DNA from: Natronosporangium hydrolyticum
GTDB lineage: Bacteria; Actinomycetota; Actinomycetes; Mycobacteriales; Micromonosporaceae
Direction: 5' to 3'
Assembly (NCBI RefSeq): GCF_016925615.1
Contig: NZ_CP070499.1
Coordinates: 4,898,001 to 4,962,000 of the forward strand
DNA: 64,000 nt
Shown here: positions 1 through 8,502 of the stretch, piece by piece
Position numbering within the stretch: position 1 is the stretch's first letter
Layout of the letters: every line of letters starts with the position of its first letter
Translations under genes and position numbers: made by a program
Notes under the pieces: model-generated
The model's input: the letters and a program-made list of their open reading frames with translations, nothing else
Databases searched by the model: none
What the model was told of the DNA's origin: nothing

Positions 1-2
1 CT

Positions 3-275
3 CGCTGGATTGAGCTCGAGAAGTTGATTAGAGAGCTGGCAGTTGCGAAGGGGGCCGAGCGGCCGCTCCTTCAAGCCGGCCGACAGCTAAAAGACCTTGG
101 CGTAATTCCTCCTGAGCTCATAGTGGAGTTTGACCAACTGCGACGGCTGAGGAACCAAGTAATCCACGCAGTGGAGCGACCCGGCGCCGACTACCTGGTC
201 CAGGTTTCGCGACGTGTCGACACCATCATTGGTGAAATCCAGCGTAGGATCTCAGAATCCGACGACAAGGAGTGA
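3..275 (+). CDS. Hypothetical protein, C-terminal part, HEPN/DUF4145-like (5' end outside window)
   Basis: The frame is open to the left edge of the window, so only about the last 90 residues are seen; the codons before the first TTG read WIELEK and continue the protein. The visible part is mostly helical and charged. It contains RNQVIH, which fits the Rx4-6H signature of HEPN-fold proteins and also the end of DUF4145-type domains. No partner gene is visible on the left. It ends 20 bp before the left inverted repeat of an ISAs1-type element. The HEPN reading is a weak motif-based inference. Confidence 0.5.
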   Translation, partial: RWIELEKLIRELAVAKGAERPLLQAGRQLKDLGVIPPELIVEFDQLRRLRNQVIHAVERPGADYLVQVSRRVDTIIGEIQRRISESDDKE

Positions 276-295
276 TGCGCAGTCGGCCGACCACC

Positions 296-1632
296 CAGGG
301 CCCCGGCAAAGTCGCGCGGTGTCCGGGTTGATGGGGTTGGCGTAGACGCGCCCGTGCCGGTGGTAGCAGGGCGGGCATGACCGGTTCAGAAGATCATCGA
401 GGTTCTCGAAGCCTTGCTGATCTACCTGAAGTGAGCCATGCCCGCACTCCCATCATCACTGATCTGTTCGCTGTCTCAGCAACCGCCTGCCACCGTCTCG
501 CAGACCGCGGTCGGGTTGCCCGCCGCGTTGGGCTATCTGCCCGACCCTCGCGCCCGTCGCGGTGTGCGGCACCGGCTGACGGTGGTGGTCAGCGCGGCGG
601 TCTGCGCCGTGGTGGCCGGCTGCCGCTCCTATGTGGCGATCGCCGAGTGGGTCGCCGACGCGCCAGCGGCCACGGTGGCGGCGTTGGGCATGGACCCTGA
701 TCGGCGCCCGTCGGAGGCGATGATCCGCCGGCTACTGCAATCGTTGGACCCGAACCTGCTAACGGCCGCGGTCAGCGGCTGGCTGGCCAACCGGCTCGCC
801 ACGGCAGCGCCGCCGACCAGGCGGGCGGTCGCGGTCGACGGCAAAACCTTACGAGGCTCCCGCAGCCGCGATGCTCCTGCCCGGCACGTGATGGCCGCGC
901 TCGACCAGGCCACCGGCGTCGCACTGGCCAGCACCGACGTCAACGGCAAGACCAACGAAATCACCCGGTTCCAGCCTCTGCTGGACCAGATCAGTGACCT
1001 GCGCGAGACCATCGTGACCCTCGATGCCCTGCACTGCCAACGTGACCACGTCGCCTACCTCGCCGAACGTGGCGCGCACTGGATCCTCACCGTCAAGGCC
1101 AACCAGCCCAGCCTGCACACCCAGCTGGCTGCCCTACCGTGGCGAGCCGTTCCACAGGCCACCCGCGACGAGGGCCGTGGCCACGGCCGCCGCGAGATCC
1201 GCACCCTCAAGGCCCTCACCGTACAAACCCCTGGCGGGCTGGGGTTCCCGCACGCCGCCCAGGCGTTGCAGATCCGCCGCCGCAGACGCCGCCTCGACCA
1301 GCCGAAACGGTTCACCACCGAGACCGTCTACGCGATCACCAGCCTGAACGTGCACCAGGCCAGACCGGCCCAGTTGGCCGCCTGGATACGCGGCCACTGG
1401 TCGATCGAGAACAAACTGCACTGGGTACGCGATGTCACCTACGACGAGGACCGATCCCAGATCCGCACCCGAACCGGACCACAGGTCATGGCCGCCCTAC
1501 GAAACGCCGCCATCGGCATCCTGCGCATCACCGGCGTCACCAACATTGCCGCCGCCAACCGCCACCACGCCCGCGACAGCACCCGCCCACTTGCGCTACT
1601 CGGCATCACCTAACGACTTTGCCGGGGCCCTG
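296..1632 (+). mobile_element. ISAs1-family insertion sequence, complete
   Basis: A 1337-bp element is bounded by a perfect 19-bp inverted repeat: cagggccccggcaaagtcg at 296-314 and its reverse complement at 1614-1632. It carries one intact DDE transposase. The flanks (gaccaccc on the left, atgtacct on the right) show no 8-10 bp target duplication, so one side may have been lost or rearranged after insertion. Partial relatives occur at 18.3-18.6, 22.96-23.1 and 26.9-27.8 kb. Confidence 0.88.
438..1613 (+). CDS. ISAs1-family transposase
   Basis: This 391-residue protein has the usual length for ISAs1 transposases and catalyses cut-and-paste movement of the element around it. The N-terminal domain has the LPDPRARRGVRH motif (about residues 34-45). 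The catalytic core starts with VAVDGKTLRGS and continues with LDALHCQRDHV and LTVKANQ, the family's DDE landmarks. The C-terminal block WSIENKLHWVRDVTYDED holds the acidic residues conserved in ISAs1 and IS4-like enzymes. The stop codon lies directly next to the right inverted repeat. No frame damage is seen, so it is probably functional. Confidence 0.93.
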   Translation: MPALPSSLICSLSQQPPATVSQTAVGLPAALGYLPDPRARRGVRHRLTVVVSAAVCAVVAGCRSYVAIAEWVADAPAATVAALGMDPDRRPSEAMIRRLLQSLDPNLLTAAVSGWLANRLATAAPPTRRAVAVDGKTLRGSRSRDAPARHVMAALDQATGVALASTDVNGKTNEITRFQPLLDQISDLRETIVTLDALHCQRDHVAYLAERGAHWILTVKANQPSLHTQLAALPWRAVPQATRDEGRGHGRREIRTLKALTVQTPGGLGFPHAAQALQIRRRRRRLDQPKRFTTETVYAITSLNVHQARPAQLAAWIRGHWSIENKLHWVRDVTYDEDRSQIRTRTGPQVMAALRNAAIGILRITGVTNIAAANRHHARDSTRPLALLGIT

Positions 1633-1878
1633 ATGTACCTCCGGGATGGTGTTTCCAAGTTGTTGGTCTGGCCGCGTGGAGTTACTCCGGTGCTTGAGAA
1701 CGACGAGCGCGGCGTCAACTTCCCTAACTACGGAACGATTTTGCACGGCAGAGACATTAGAGTGAGCTATCTCTTCATTCCCGAGGAGCAGCTTCATACG
1801 CTCGAAGGCTGGGAGACTATCCAAGGATGCCCACCAGAGGATGGTGAGGTCGTCTTCATCGACAACGTACACGACTAA
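1633..1878 (+). CDS. Hypothetical protein, probably a C-terminal remnant cut by the ISAs1 element
   Basis: The ATG falls on the first base after the right inverted repeat, and the same frame stays open back into the IS. The 81-residue product has the composition of a real protein and includes the stretches LLVWPRGVTPVLEN, GRDIRVSYLFIPEEQLH and EDGEVVFIDNVHD. The likely history is that the IS removed the 5' part of a longer gene and the remnant now starts at a chance ATG. Lower GC than the IS supports a separate origin. I do not recognise the family; an immunity-type protein is possible but unsupported. Confidence 0.45.
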   Translation: MYLRDGVSKLLVWPRGVTPVLENDERGVNFPNYGTILHGRDIRVSYLFIPEEQLHTLEGWETIQGCPPEDGEVVFIDNVHD

Positions 1879-2346
1879 ACCGGCTCATCAACACGAAGCG
1901 TGATGGAGGTCAGCGACATGCCGGTCAACCCTGAGGGTCGGGTAGGGCCTGGAACAGGCCCGATGATCCGAACAGGAGTCATACAAGAGCATCAGCAGGA
2001 GCTGCTGTAACTCCGAGCCACGCTCGGTGGCTCACCTGGTACGAGTACGAGGCCCGGTCGTCACCGGCCAGGGGTGAGCCAGGCTGTACCTGATGGCGCC
2101 TTCCCCCGGGGCAACGGCCACGAGGCCGAGTCATCCATCCAGTTGATTAAGAAGTCTCAGCAGTGCCCGAAGGTTCTCCGTCTCACCTCGGCGATCATTG
2201 GTCATCCAGTCCTCCTGCCCGTGAGCTCGTCAGCGGGGCGAGTCTAGCGCCCGCCGCGGTGCGCGCAGAATGTAAACCCGAGGCTGATGCCCGTACCGTT
2301 GCGGTGCCCCCACGCTGGCCGAGGCGAGCTGTTAACGTGATCGACC
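1879..2346. other. Non-coding stretch without a recognisable gene
   Basis: No frame here has convincing coding character. A short hairpin formed by gagcca and tggctc lies at about 2015-2033 and could be a weak terminator after the preceding small gene. The dense short G/C repeats around 1935-2110 resemble the decayed end of a mobile element, but no family can be named. Confidence 0.4.
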
Positions 2347-2871
2347 ATGTCGGACTGGCCCAGCTTATTCGGCGCAGTTGGTGGCATCATCGGCGCTGTC
2401 GGCGGAACGATCGGTGCCGTCGGCGGCGTCCTTGGGGTACGCGCTCACCGCCGCACCAACGAGCTTGCCGCGAGGACGGACGTCCGGGAGAGGCTGGAGC
2501 ACCACGAACGGCTCAAGCCCGGGGAGCCGGCATACGTCAACTTGGAACGGCGCGAGGGACACAACTTCGCCACCATCCGACTACCGCGAAGCTACCGCGC
2601 CCTCGGCTACGCGATCATCGACGACTACGGCAGCAGACGCCGGCTGAACCTTCCGGCGTTGTTGGAGGCCAACAAGCCCTACGAGGTGCAGGTTGAGCAC
2701 GGCCCGCCCGGCCGCGAACGTCCGACCGCCGAGGAACTACTCCTAGACCTGTGGCCCGGCGACGACTGGACCTGCGCCTGCGGCCGGCGAACCAACCCGA
2801 GCAGCGACGAGCCTCATTGGCGGTGGCGGGCACCGGTAAAGGCCCCGCCACCGCCGCCAGGGGTCTGGTGA
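2347..2871 (+). CDS. Hypothetical membrane-anchored protein
   Basis: This 174-residue protein begins with a Gly/Val/Ile-rich segment (residues about 8-31, repeats of the form GAVGGxIGAVGG) that looks like a glycine-zipper membrane helix. A charged soluble domain follows, and a CACGRR motif near the C-terminus could bind metal as part of a zinc knuckle. The tail is proline rich. It stands alone, downstream of the IS-associated region. The ribosome site before the ATG is weak. I do not recognise the family; related architectures occur in uncharacterised actinobacterial proteins. Confidence 0.55.
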   Translation: MSDWPSLFGAVGGIIGAVGGTIGAVGGVLGVRAHRRTNELAARTDVRERLEHHERLKPGEPAYVNLERREGHNFATIRLPRSYRALGYAIIDDYGSRRRLNLPALLEANKPYEVQVEHGPPGRERPTAEELLLDLWPGDDWTCACGRRTNPSSDEPHWRWRAPVKAPPPPPGVW

Positions 2872-2999
2872 CCCTGGCCGGCTGATCCCGCGGACGCCAG
2901 CCCATCAGAGGCACCGGCGGTGGCCGGCCACGTCGATACACTCACAACCACAGCCGCTGGTCACGGGCCGGGCGCGACACCCTGCGGAGGAATCGCGCC

Positions 3000-3137
3000 A
3001 TGGTGACATCCGACCACGGTGACAACCCCCGTACCCGTGACGGCCGCGGCCGCTACACCCGCAGCACGGCTACCGCCGAACGGGACGCCGAGGCCTGCCG
3101 GCTCCGCACTGCTCGACCAGGACGACAAACGCGTTGA
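3000..3137 (+). pseudogene. Truncated small protein, N-terminal part of an actinobacterial 'GRYTRxxxTAERDAEACRLR' family
   Basis: A good ribosome site (gcggagga) precedes an ATG at 3000 that opens a 45-codon frame. The segment DGRGRYTRSTATAERDAEA matches the start of a widespread family of small actinobacterial helix-turn-helix-like proteins. In those, CRLR is followed by a helix-turn-helix of about 40 residues. Here the helix-turn-helix is missing and the frame stops directly, overlapping the start of a phosphotransferase fragment. This looks like a deletion junction joining two unrelated genes. Family recall is from memory only. Confidence 0.45.
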
Positions 3138-3538
3138 CGGTCTTGACCGAGGCGGCAGGGTCGCTGCGGATGGCTCACGGAGACCTGCTGCCGACCAACG
3201 TGCTGCACCAGCCACCGGCCCCTAAAACGCGGCCGACGGTGACCGGGCTGCTGGACTTCGAGTTCACCGGCCTGTTCCTGCCCTGCTTCGACCTGGCGCT
3301 GATGTGGGTGCTGCTCGGCAACATCCCCGACGCACGGCACCGGATCACCGAAGTGGTCGGCACCGATCGCGCCGCCGTGGCCGGGTTCTGGGTCAACGTG
3401 GCGATGGTGACCACCCGTGAGCTACGCACCCACGGCGAACTCGAACCTGGCCATCCGCTGCGCGCCCGACTGGCCATGCTCACGGCCACCTGGGAGCAGG
3501 CGCGGGCGCGGCTGCACGCGACAGCCGAAGCCCCGTGA
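3134..3538 (+). pseudogene. Aminoglycoside phosphotransferase-fold kinase, C-terminal fragment
   Basis: The fragment holds the catalytic loop HGDLLPTNVL (Asp base and Asn Mg ligand) and the metal-binding LLDFEFTGL motif of APH/choline-kinase enzymes, then a helical C-terminal lobe. Full-length members have about 260-320 residues; here the N-lobe with the nucleotide-binding loop and lysine is missing. The frame stays open upstream for about 100 bp but encodes only low-complexity sequence. The junction with the truncated gene at 3000-3137 indicates a deletion. It cannot be an active kinase as it stands. Confidence 0.65.
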
Positions 3539-3571
3539 TGCGAGTGGCCCTTATCCACCGGTACCTGCGCG

Positions 3572-4144
3572 TCAGCCGCGCGGTGTGATGGACAGCAGGC
3601 GGTGGTTTTGGGCAAGTGGGTGCTCGGCGAGCACGGGCTGTATCAGGTCACGAATGGTGGCCGCTGACTGGCCGTAGAAGTACAGGGCGGTCTCGGTGGG
3701 GCCTTGCCAGTACGAGAAAATGCGGCCTCGGTCGGCGAGCCGACTCTGAAGGGCGCTGATGAGTTCGTTGACGTCGCTCGTCGCGTACACCTCTTCGGGC
3801 AAGTCGGTGCCGTTGAGGTAAAGGCCAATCCCTTCGGCGACACCAAACGACACTGGCTCTCGGTCGCCGAGCCGTGCGGTCGACCCCTTCGGCGCCCCGA
3901 TCGACTCGAGTGTGTGGACCACCAAGCGGAGACCAGCCTCTTGGTCACCGTGCAGCTCCACGTCGATGTCGCAACAACTCGGCTCGCCGTTGGCGGCCAT
4001 CTGTGTGCCGCCACCGCAGACCTGACTGCCCGGTGCCTCAACGTCGAGTATCTCCTGCAGAGGGTCCTCGAAGATCTCCCCACGGTCCAGCGGCCGTAGT
4101 CTCGCGTTGAGAGTGATCGCCAGGAGGCCGGACATTCGCCTCAT
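3572..4144 (-). CDS. Conserved hypothetical protein
   Basis: This protein of about 190 residues is acidic with mixed alpha/beta composition. Landmarks are LNARLRPLDRGEIFEDPL near the N-terminus, a GGGTQ...PSCCDIDVEL block in the middle, and FGVAEGIGLYLNGTDLPEEV followed by a helical C-terminus. I recall similar sequences among actinobacterial hypotheticals with no assigned role. ATG codons at 4144 and 4135 are both possible starts and neither has a strong ribosome site. It lies downstream of the NUDIX gene on the same strand, 231 bp away, so it could be a distal member of that transcript. No function is proposed. Confidence 0.65.
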   Translation of the reverse strand: MRRMSGLLAITLNARLRPLDRGEIFEDPLQEILDVEAPGSQVCGGGTQMAANGEPSCCDIDVELHGDQEAGLRLVVHTLESIGAPKGSTARLGDREPVSFGVAEGIGLYLNGTDLPEEVYATSDVNELISALQSRLADRGRIFSYWQGPTETALYFYGQSAATIRDLIQPVLAEHPLAQNHRLLSITPRG

Positions 4145-4375
4145 GTTACAGACCGACACTCGGCTGCGGCGGCCAGCCGACCCACCGGCCGATCAGCCGC
4201 GCAGATCATCGCGTCGCCGACCGCACGGTCGACCGCAGATTATCAAGATCCCGACGGTAGACGGGCAGAGGTCGCATCAGTTCGCATGGCCGGTCGCCGG
4301 ATGACCGTAAAAATCGAGTCATGCCCAGACTCCGCGGCTGCGAGGCTTCGGTCGAGCGAACCGAGGGTTTCTTGT

Positions 4376-4828
4376 CTATAGTGAAGTTCGTAGGTCGGGG
4401 AGGTCGAAGGGGTCGATCGTGTCCCTGATGGTCTGGGCAAGTAGGCGGGCGACCGCGTCGGGTTTGAGGTCGATCGAAGCGAGTCCGGCGGTGGTGAACG
4501 GGACAAGGTGGAGGTCGTAGCTGCCCCGTCCGTGGTCGGCAAACTCTGGCCCGCTGCGGTCAGCGAGAGACCAGTCGTGGATGCTGCCGAGGTAGATGTG
4601 CTGTCGGTCTTCGTCTCCGTCCAGCACGTGAATGAGGCTGTGGAGACTGGCGGTGCCGCCCAGTTCTTCGCGTATCTCGCGGTGAAGGGCCTGTTCGAGA
4701 GTGTCGTCGGTGGATTCCACGTGTCCCCCGGGAAGAACCCAGTATGTGGGGGTGTCGGGGCGTTGGCGGCGAATGGTGACGAGTTCGTTGGTGGGGGTTA
4801 TGAGAACCCCGCGGACGCGTTCGATCAT
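4376..4828 (-). CDS. NUDIX hydrolase
   Basis: This 150-residue protein carries a full NUDIX box: the glycines and acidic residue of GGHVES (about 34-39) lead to REIREELGG (50-58), which supplies the Mg-binding glutamates. Such enzymes cleave nucleoside diphosphates linked to another group. The ATG at 4828 has a strong gaggagg ribosome site, so upstream codons in the same frame are not used. It lies 34 bp downstream of the phosphotransferase gene and is probably co-transcribed with it and the kinase/nucleotidyltransferase gene. That context suggests nucleotide-linked small-molecule metabolism or clean-up. The substrate cannot be told. Confidence 0.85.
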   Translation of the reverse strand: MIERVRGVLITPTNELVTIRRQRPDTPTYWVLPGGHVESTDDTLEQALHREIREELGGTASLHSLIHVLDGDEDRQHIYLGSIHDWSLADRSGPEFADHGRGSYDLHLVPFTTAGLASIDLKPDAVARLLAQTIRDTIDPFDLPDLRTSL

Positions 4829-4862
4829 CGCCGACCTCCTCGAGTCAGATGGCATTTCCGCT

Positions 4863-5987
4863 TCAGCTGGAATCCTTTGCCGAGCATGAACGGCGGACTC
4901 TTGTCTGGCAGACGAGGCTACCGGAGTCGCCTGGATGTACAACAAGATCTGCCAAGAGGCTGCCGAGTCCTGTTTGAAGATCTTGGAGTTGGGCGAGCTT
5001 TGCCAGGCACAGGGCGGTGTCCATCCCGTCGAGCGTCGCGAGGTGGATGACTCCAAGTATCCGCGTGACCAGAAAGGGGCGCAGACAGCCCAGCAGGTCG
5101 GCACTACCGTCGGTGCATGCCTGCCCCAGTTGTCCACGCAGCTGAGCGGTGAGGGTTTCGAGCGCTGCCGCTCGGCCGGGTCCGACGCGCCATTGAGCGC
5201 CTACATCGATTCGCCGGTGCCTTTGGGAGACTTCGAGGTGGGAGGCCACGGGTGTGGTGACAGGCGGGAGCCGGTGGCGAAGGGTGCGCTGGTAGACATC
5301 TGGTTGGTACTTGGGGACAAGCCAACCGCCCATGCCGAGTAGGTACCACAGCAGGTTAGCGACGTCTGCAGCGAGAATGTTGCGGCCGGCGTGTTCGAAG
5401 TCTAGCCATGTCTTGGGGTAGGCGATGTTCGGTTCGGTGGGGTCGCCCTGTGTGAGGGCGGTCATCCAGCACGATCGCAGGTGAAGACGCTGCCGGGACT
5501 GTTCGATGATGGCGGTGATGTCGAGGCGGCGCCGTTCACCGTTGACCACGAGCTCGAAGGCGGCAAGATCGGCGACTGTGACGCGAGTGCCTCCGATGTT
5601 CAGGATGCTGTCAGGGGCGTACCAGAGGTCGAGTCGGCCTCCTCGGCGCAGCCGAGGAGCATGAAGCGTCGTGACGCTGTCGGCTAGGGCGGCCTGTTCG
5701 CCGTGCTGCGCCACGCTCCGCACCAGATCGGCGCAGGCGCCTGCCACTAGCTGTTGGACAGGGGTTCCATCGGTCAGGCCATGGTCGGCCAGAGCGATGC
5801 AGTCGCCGAGGAGGTGCTCGCAGCGGCCGTTGGCGAACACGTCCTCGTAGACGACGGTGTGGTAGCGCTCGTGCAGATTCCACCCGAGTAGGTGCGGTAC
5901 GCGAAGAACATTTCGCACGGCGTGCCAACCCTTTGTCTCGGCGGCGGCCTGTTCGGGGGACATCACCTTGACGAACTTAGCGTTCAC
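4863..5987 (-). CDS. APH-fold phosphotransferase
   Basis: This 374-residue protein resembles aminoglycoside-phosphotransferase-fold kinases. It shows TQGDPTEPNI (residues 179-188), the catalytic-loop equivalent with Asp182 and Asn187, followed by WLDFEHAGRN with the metal-binding Asp196. The usual His of HGD is replaced by Gln. The N-lobe is divergent, with VVYEDVFANG as the probable hinge. Its GTG start overlaps the stop of the preceding kinase/nucleotidyltransferase gene by 4 nt (GTGA), a sign of translational coupling. With the NUDIX gene downstream it forms a phosphate-transfer cassette. The substrate is unknown; antibiotic resistance is only one of several options. Confidence 0.75.
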   Translation of the reverse strand: MNAKFVKVMSPEQAAAETKGWHAVRNVLRVPHLLGWNLHERYHTVVYEDVFANGRCEHLLGDCIALADHGLTDGTPVQQLVAGACADLVRSVAQHGEQAALADSVTTLHAPRLRRGGRLDLWYAPDSILNIGGTRVTVADLAAFELVVNGERRRLDITAIIEQSRQRLHLRSCWMTALTQGDPTEPNIAYPKTWLDFEHAGRNILAADVANLLWYLLGMGGWLVPKYQPDVYQRTLRHRLPPVTTPVASHLEVSQRHRRIDVGAQWRVGPGRAAALETLTAQLRGQLGQACTDGSADLLGCLRPFLVTRILGVIHLATLDGMDTALCLAKLAQLQDLQTGLGSLLADLVVHPGDSGSLVCQTRVRRSCSAKDSS

Positions 5988-7543
5988 GAGCTCGGCGCTT
6001 CCGTGGCGAGGGTGTCCAGCCAGGCGTTCAGAACGGCGCGGGCGAGGGCTCGCGAGTCCGTATCACTGGTGCGGGCTGTGTTTAGGAGGCTCGGGTCGAA
6101 GGCAGATGGGTGCGCTTCGTCGAAGGCCCGCAGGGCGCGATCGTCGTCTGAGTGGTCCTGGTGTTCCAGCCGAAGCATCACCTTGGCGAGCAGCGCGGCG
6201 AGCTTGAAGACCGCCCGTTTGTCGAGGATTGGGCTCAGCAGTTGGCGCCGCAGCTCTATCGCGCTGGCTGGGCCATCGGCGTGGCTGGTCAGAGCATCGG
6301 TGGCCGCGCTTGGACACGGTAGATCAAAACCCGGGGCACGCCATTGCACACCGAGCGCGCCCGTGCCGAGTTGGCGCAACGTATGGATAAGACGGGGAGT
6401 CAGTGCGCCAGCCAGGCACTCCTGCCTTGTGACGACGGTGAGTCCAAGTTTCACGCCGTTGACGCCTCGGCGAAGGTTGGCTAGGGCGTCGCCGATCGCG
6501 GGCATGGCCTCATCGCCAGCTACGATCAGAATGTCCAGGTCACTCCACCCGTGCTGGTACTTGCCTCGGCCTCCACTACCGGTAACCGCGATCATCTCGA
6601 GCGTCGTTGCTCGCGTAGTCAGGTCCTGGACAAGGCGCTCAAGGTGGGTGGTCACCTGTGGAGGCGCCGCGAGCTGGGTCGTGGGTCGTGCCTGTGGCGA
6701 CTTGCCCGGTTGGCGCAGCGAGACGGCGAACCGGTCAAGCGCGTGGTAGAGGTGCAGGGCCGATCGGTCGTTGCGGAGCACGAGGTCGGCGATGCCGCGG
6801 ATCCGATGCGCGCCGCGTGATCGCTTGACCTGGTCCCGTTCAGCGATCTCCTGCGCACCGACGGATCCGCGCTTCTGCCGAAGATCCTCGGGTGTGTCCA
6901 CGTATACCGTGGTCAGGGTCGGGCCGAGCAGGGCCTGCAGTGCGGTGGTTGCGTGGTAGCGGTGAAGCGACTCGATGGTGAGGTGGTCGGAGAAGTAGTG
7001 TGCCGCTAGGAACCGATCAAGGCTGTCCACCAAGACCTCCGCCTGGGTGGTTTCGTCGAGGGAGTAGACATCCTCAACCCCGTGGCGGGCTGCCGCCTGC
7101 TCCAACAGGTAGCCGATTTTCAGCCGGGTGAATCCATGACGTTGCTGTAGCCACCACGCCGCGCTGCTCTTGCCGCTCTCCGACATTCCTCCCAGCGCGA
7201 CAATGGTCGCTCTCGAAAGACCGGCCGGTGGCGATGGCTCAGTCATGTGTCGGGCGAAGACAGCGCGAATTTTGTCCTGAATGGACATGATCGGCCTGTC
7301 GTCGACGAGAACAATGTGGGCGAAGCGCCGGTCGTTGACAAGGCGAAGGACCTGCCGGGAGAGGTGATGTTGGTACCTGCGGTACACGTCGTTGGCGTTC
7401 TGCTCCCGGGCAAGGCTCCGTTCGGCATCGTCTGTCGGATCGAGCGAGTGCAGCAGTACAACGCCGGTTCGGAAGCTGTCAAGCTCGTTGAGACACGTGT
7501 TACTCACGATGTCTGTGTGGTCGCTGGTGGTTCGTTGATCCAT
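5984..7543 (-). CDS. P-loop kinase / nucleotidyltransferase fusion, C-terminal part of a gene disrupted by an IS3 element
   Basis: About the first 18 residues are encoded by the IS3 end; native sequence starts near ELDSFRTGVV. Residues 25-100 look like the C-terminal part of a thymidylate-kinase-like domain (LLHSLDP, RSLAREQ, YRRYQ). Next come a second P-loop kinase domain with Walker A GGMSESGKSS (118-127) and a nucleotidyltransferase domain with the GSGGRG...SDLDILI signature (about 322-340). A helical C-terminus follows. The missing N-terminal kinase half lies beyond the IS at 8955-9410. The stop overlaps the GTG of the phosphotransferase gene. The full protein would have been about 640 residues. 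A start codon from the IS might still allow expression of this part. Confidence 0.7.
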   Translation of the reverse strand: MDQRTTSDHTDIVSNTCLNELDSFRTGVVLLHSLDPTDDAERSLAREQNANDVYRRYQHHLSRQVLRLVNDRRFAHIVLVDDRPIMSIQDKIRAVFARHMTEPSPPAGLSRATIVALGGMSESGKSSAAWWLQQRHGFTRLKIGYLLEQAAARHGVEDVYSLDETTQAEVLVDSLDRFLAAHYFSDHLTIESLHRYHATTALQALLGPTLTTVYVDTPEDLRQKRGSVGAQEIAERDQVKRSRGAHRIRGIADLVLRNDRSALHLYHALDRFAVSLRQPGKSPQARPTTQLAAPPQVTTHLERLVQDLTTRATTLEMIAVTGSGGRGKYQHGWSDLDILIVAGDEAMPAIGDALANLRRGVNGVKLGLTVVTRQECLAGALTPRLIHTLRQLGTGALGVQWRAPGFDLPCPSAATDALTSHADGPASAIELRRQLLSPILDKRAVFKLAALLAKVMLRLEHQDHSDDDRALRAFDEAHPSAFDPSLLNTARTSDTDSRALARAVLNAWLDTLATEAPSS

Positions 7544-8502
7544 GCCGCTCCGGGGATGGTCGGTGGCGTGGGTCGGCTACGGAACCGGTCCGGGTTGGCG
7601 GCGTAGGCGGCGTCGAGGACCTTGGCCCGTTCCTCGCGGATCTTCTCGACAGTGCCGAAGTGGACCGACGCGGGGGTGTGCAGCCCGATCCCGCGGTGTC
7701 GATGATCATGGTTGTAGTAGGTGAAGAACTCGGCGCAGAACGCGCGGGCGTCAGCGATGGATCCAAACCGGCCGGGGAACGCCGGACAATGCTTGAGAGT
7801 CTTGAACTGCGCCTCCGAAAACGGATTGTCGTTCGACACCTTCGGTCGGGAGTGGCTACGGTCAATGTTCAGGTCGGCCAGCAGCGCGGCGACCGGTTTG
7901 CTGGTCATGGCAGTGCCACGGTCAGCGTGCACCGCCCTGGGCGCGACACCGATGCGGGCGATCGCCTCGGCGATGAACTCTTCAGCCAGCTCACCGGACT
8001 CGCGGGCGGCGACCTGCCACCCGACCACATACCTGGAGTAGATGTCGATCATGACGTACAGGTCGTAGTACACACCCCGATGCGGACCATGCAACTTCGT
8101 GATATCCCAGGACCAAATTTCGTTGGGCCCGTGGGCGACCAACTCCGGGCGCACCCGCGGCGGGTGCTGGGCCTGGCGGCGCCGCTCCCGCACCTCGCCG
8201 CGTTCGCGCAGGATGCGGTACATGGTCGACTCGGAACACAGGTAGACACCTTCGTCGAGCAGGGTGGCCCACACCTGCGCCGGGGACTTGTCGGCGAACC
8301 GCTCCGAGTGCAGCACCGCAGCCACCTGATCCCGCTCAGCGCGGCTCAACGCATTGGGCGGAGCCGGCCGCGGCGGCCGGGCCTGACCCGCTGGCGCTGG
8401 CCGTAACCTGCGGTAGTGGCTGGAACGCGGCTTACCCAACAGCCGACATGCCTGCTTGATCCCGGTGACCGGCGCCAACTCGACAAACGCTTCCTCGATC
8501 AC
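7504..8502 (-). CDS. IS3-family transposase OrfB (integrase core)
   Basis: This 332-residue protein has a helix-turn-helix-like N-terminus (IKQACRLLGKPRSSHYRRL) and an rve-type catalytic core. The DDE triad is visible as WSWDITKL, HADRGTAM and NPFSEAQFKTLK. It closes with the HRHRGIGLHTPASVHFG block common to IS3 enzymes. The GTG start at 8502 overlaps the orfA stop by 4 nt (GTGA), so expression may rely on coupled re-initiation rather than on the -1 frameshift typical of many IS3 members. It appears intact. Confidence 0.9.
   Translation of the reverse strand: MIEEAFVELAPVTGIKQACRLLGKPRSSHYRRLRPAPAGQARPPRPAPPNALSRAERDQVAAVLHSERFADKSPAQVWATLLDEGVYLCSESTMYRILRERGEVRERRRQAQHPPRVRPELVAHGPNEIWSWDITKLHGPHRGVYYDLYVMIDIYSRYVVGWQVAARESGELAEEFIAEAIARIGVAPRAVHADRGTAMTSKPVAALLADLNIDRSHSRPKVSNDNPFSEAQFKTLKHCPAFPGRFGSIADARAFCAEFFTYYNHDHRHRGIGLHTPASVHFGTVEKIREERAKVLDAAYAANPDRFRSRPTPPTIPGAAWINEPPATTQTS

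Noticed and set aside
1139-1633. Long Arg/Pro-rich frame overlapping the ISAs1 transposase
   Set aside because: It is a shadow of the transposase in another frame, with low-complexity composition and no ribosome site.
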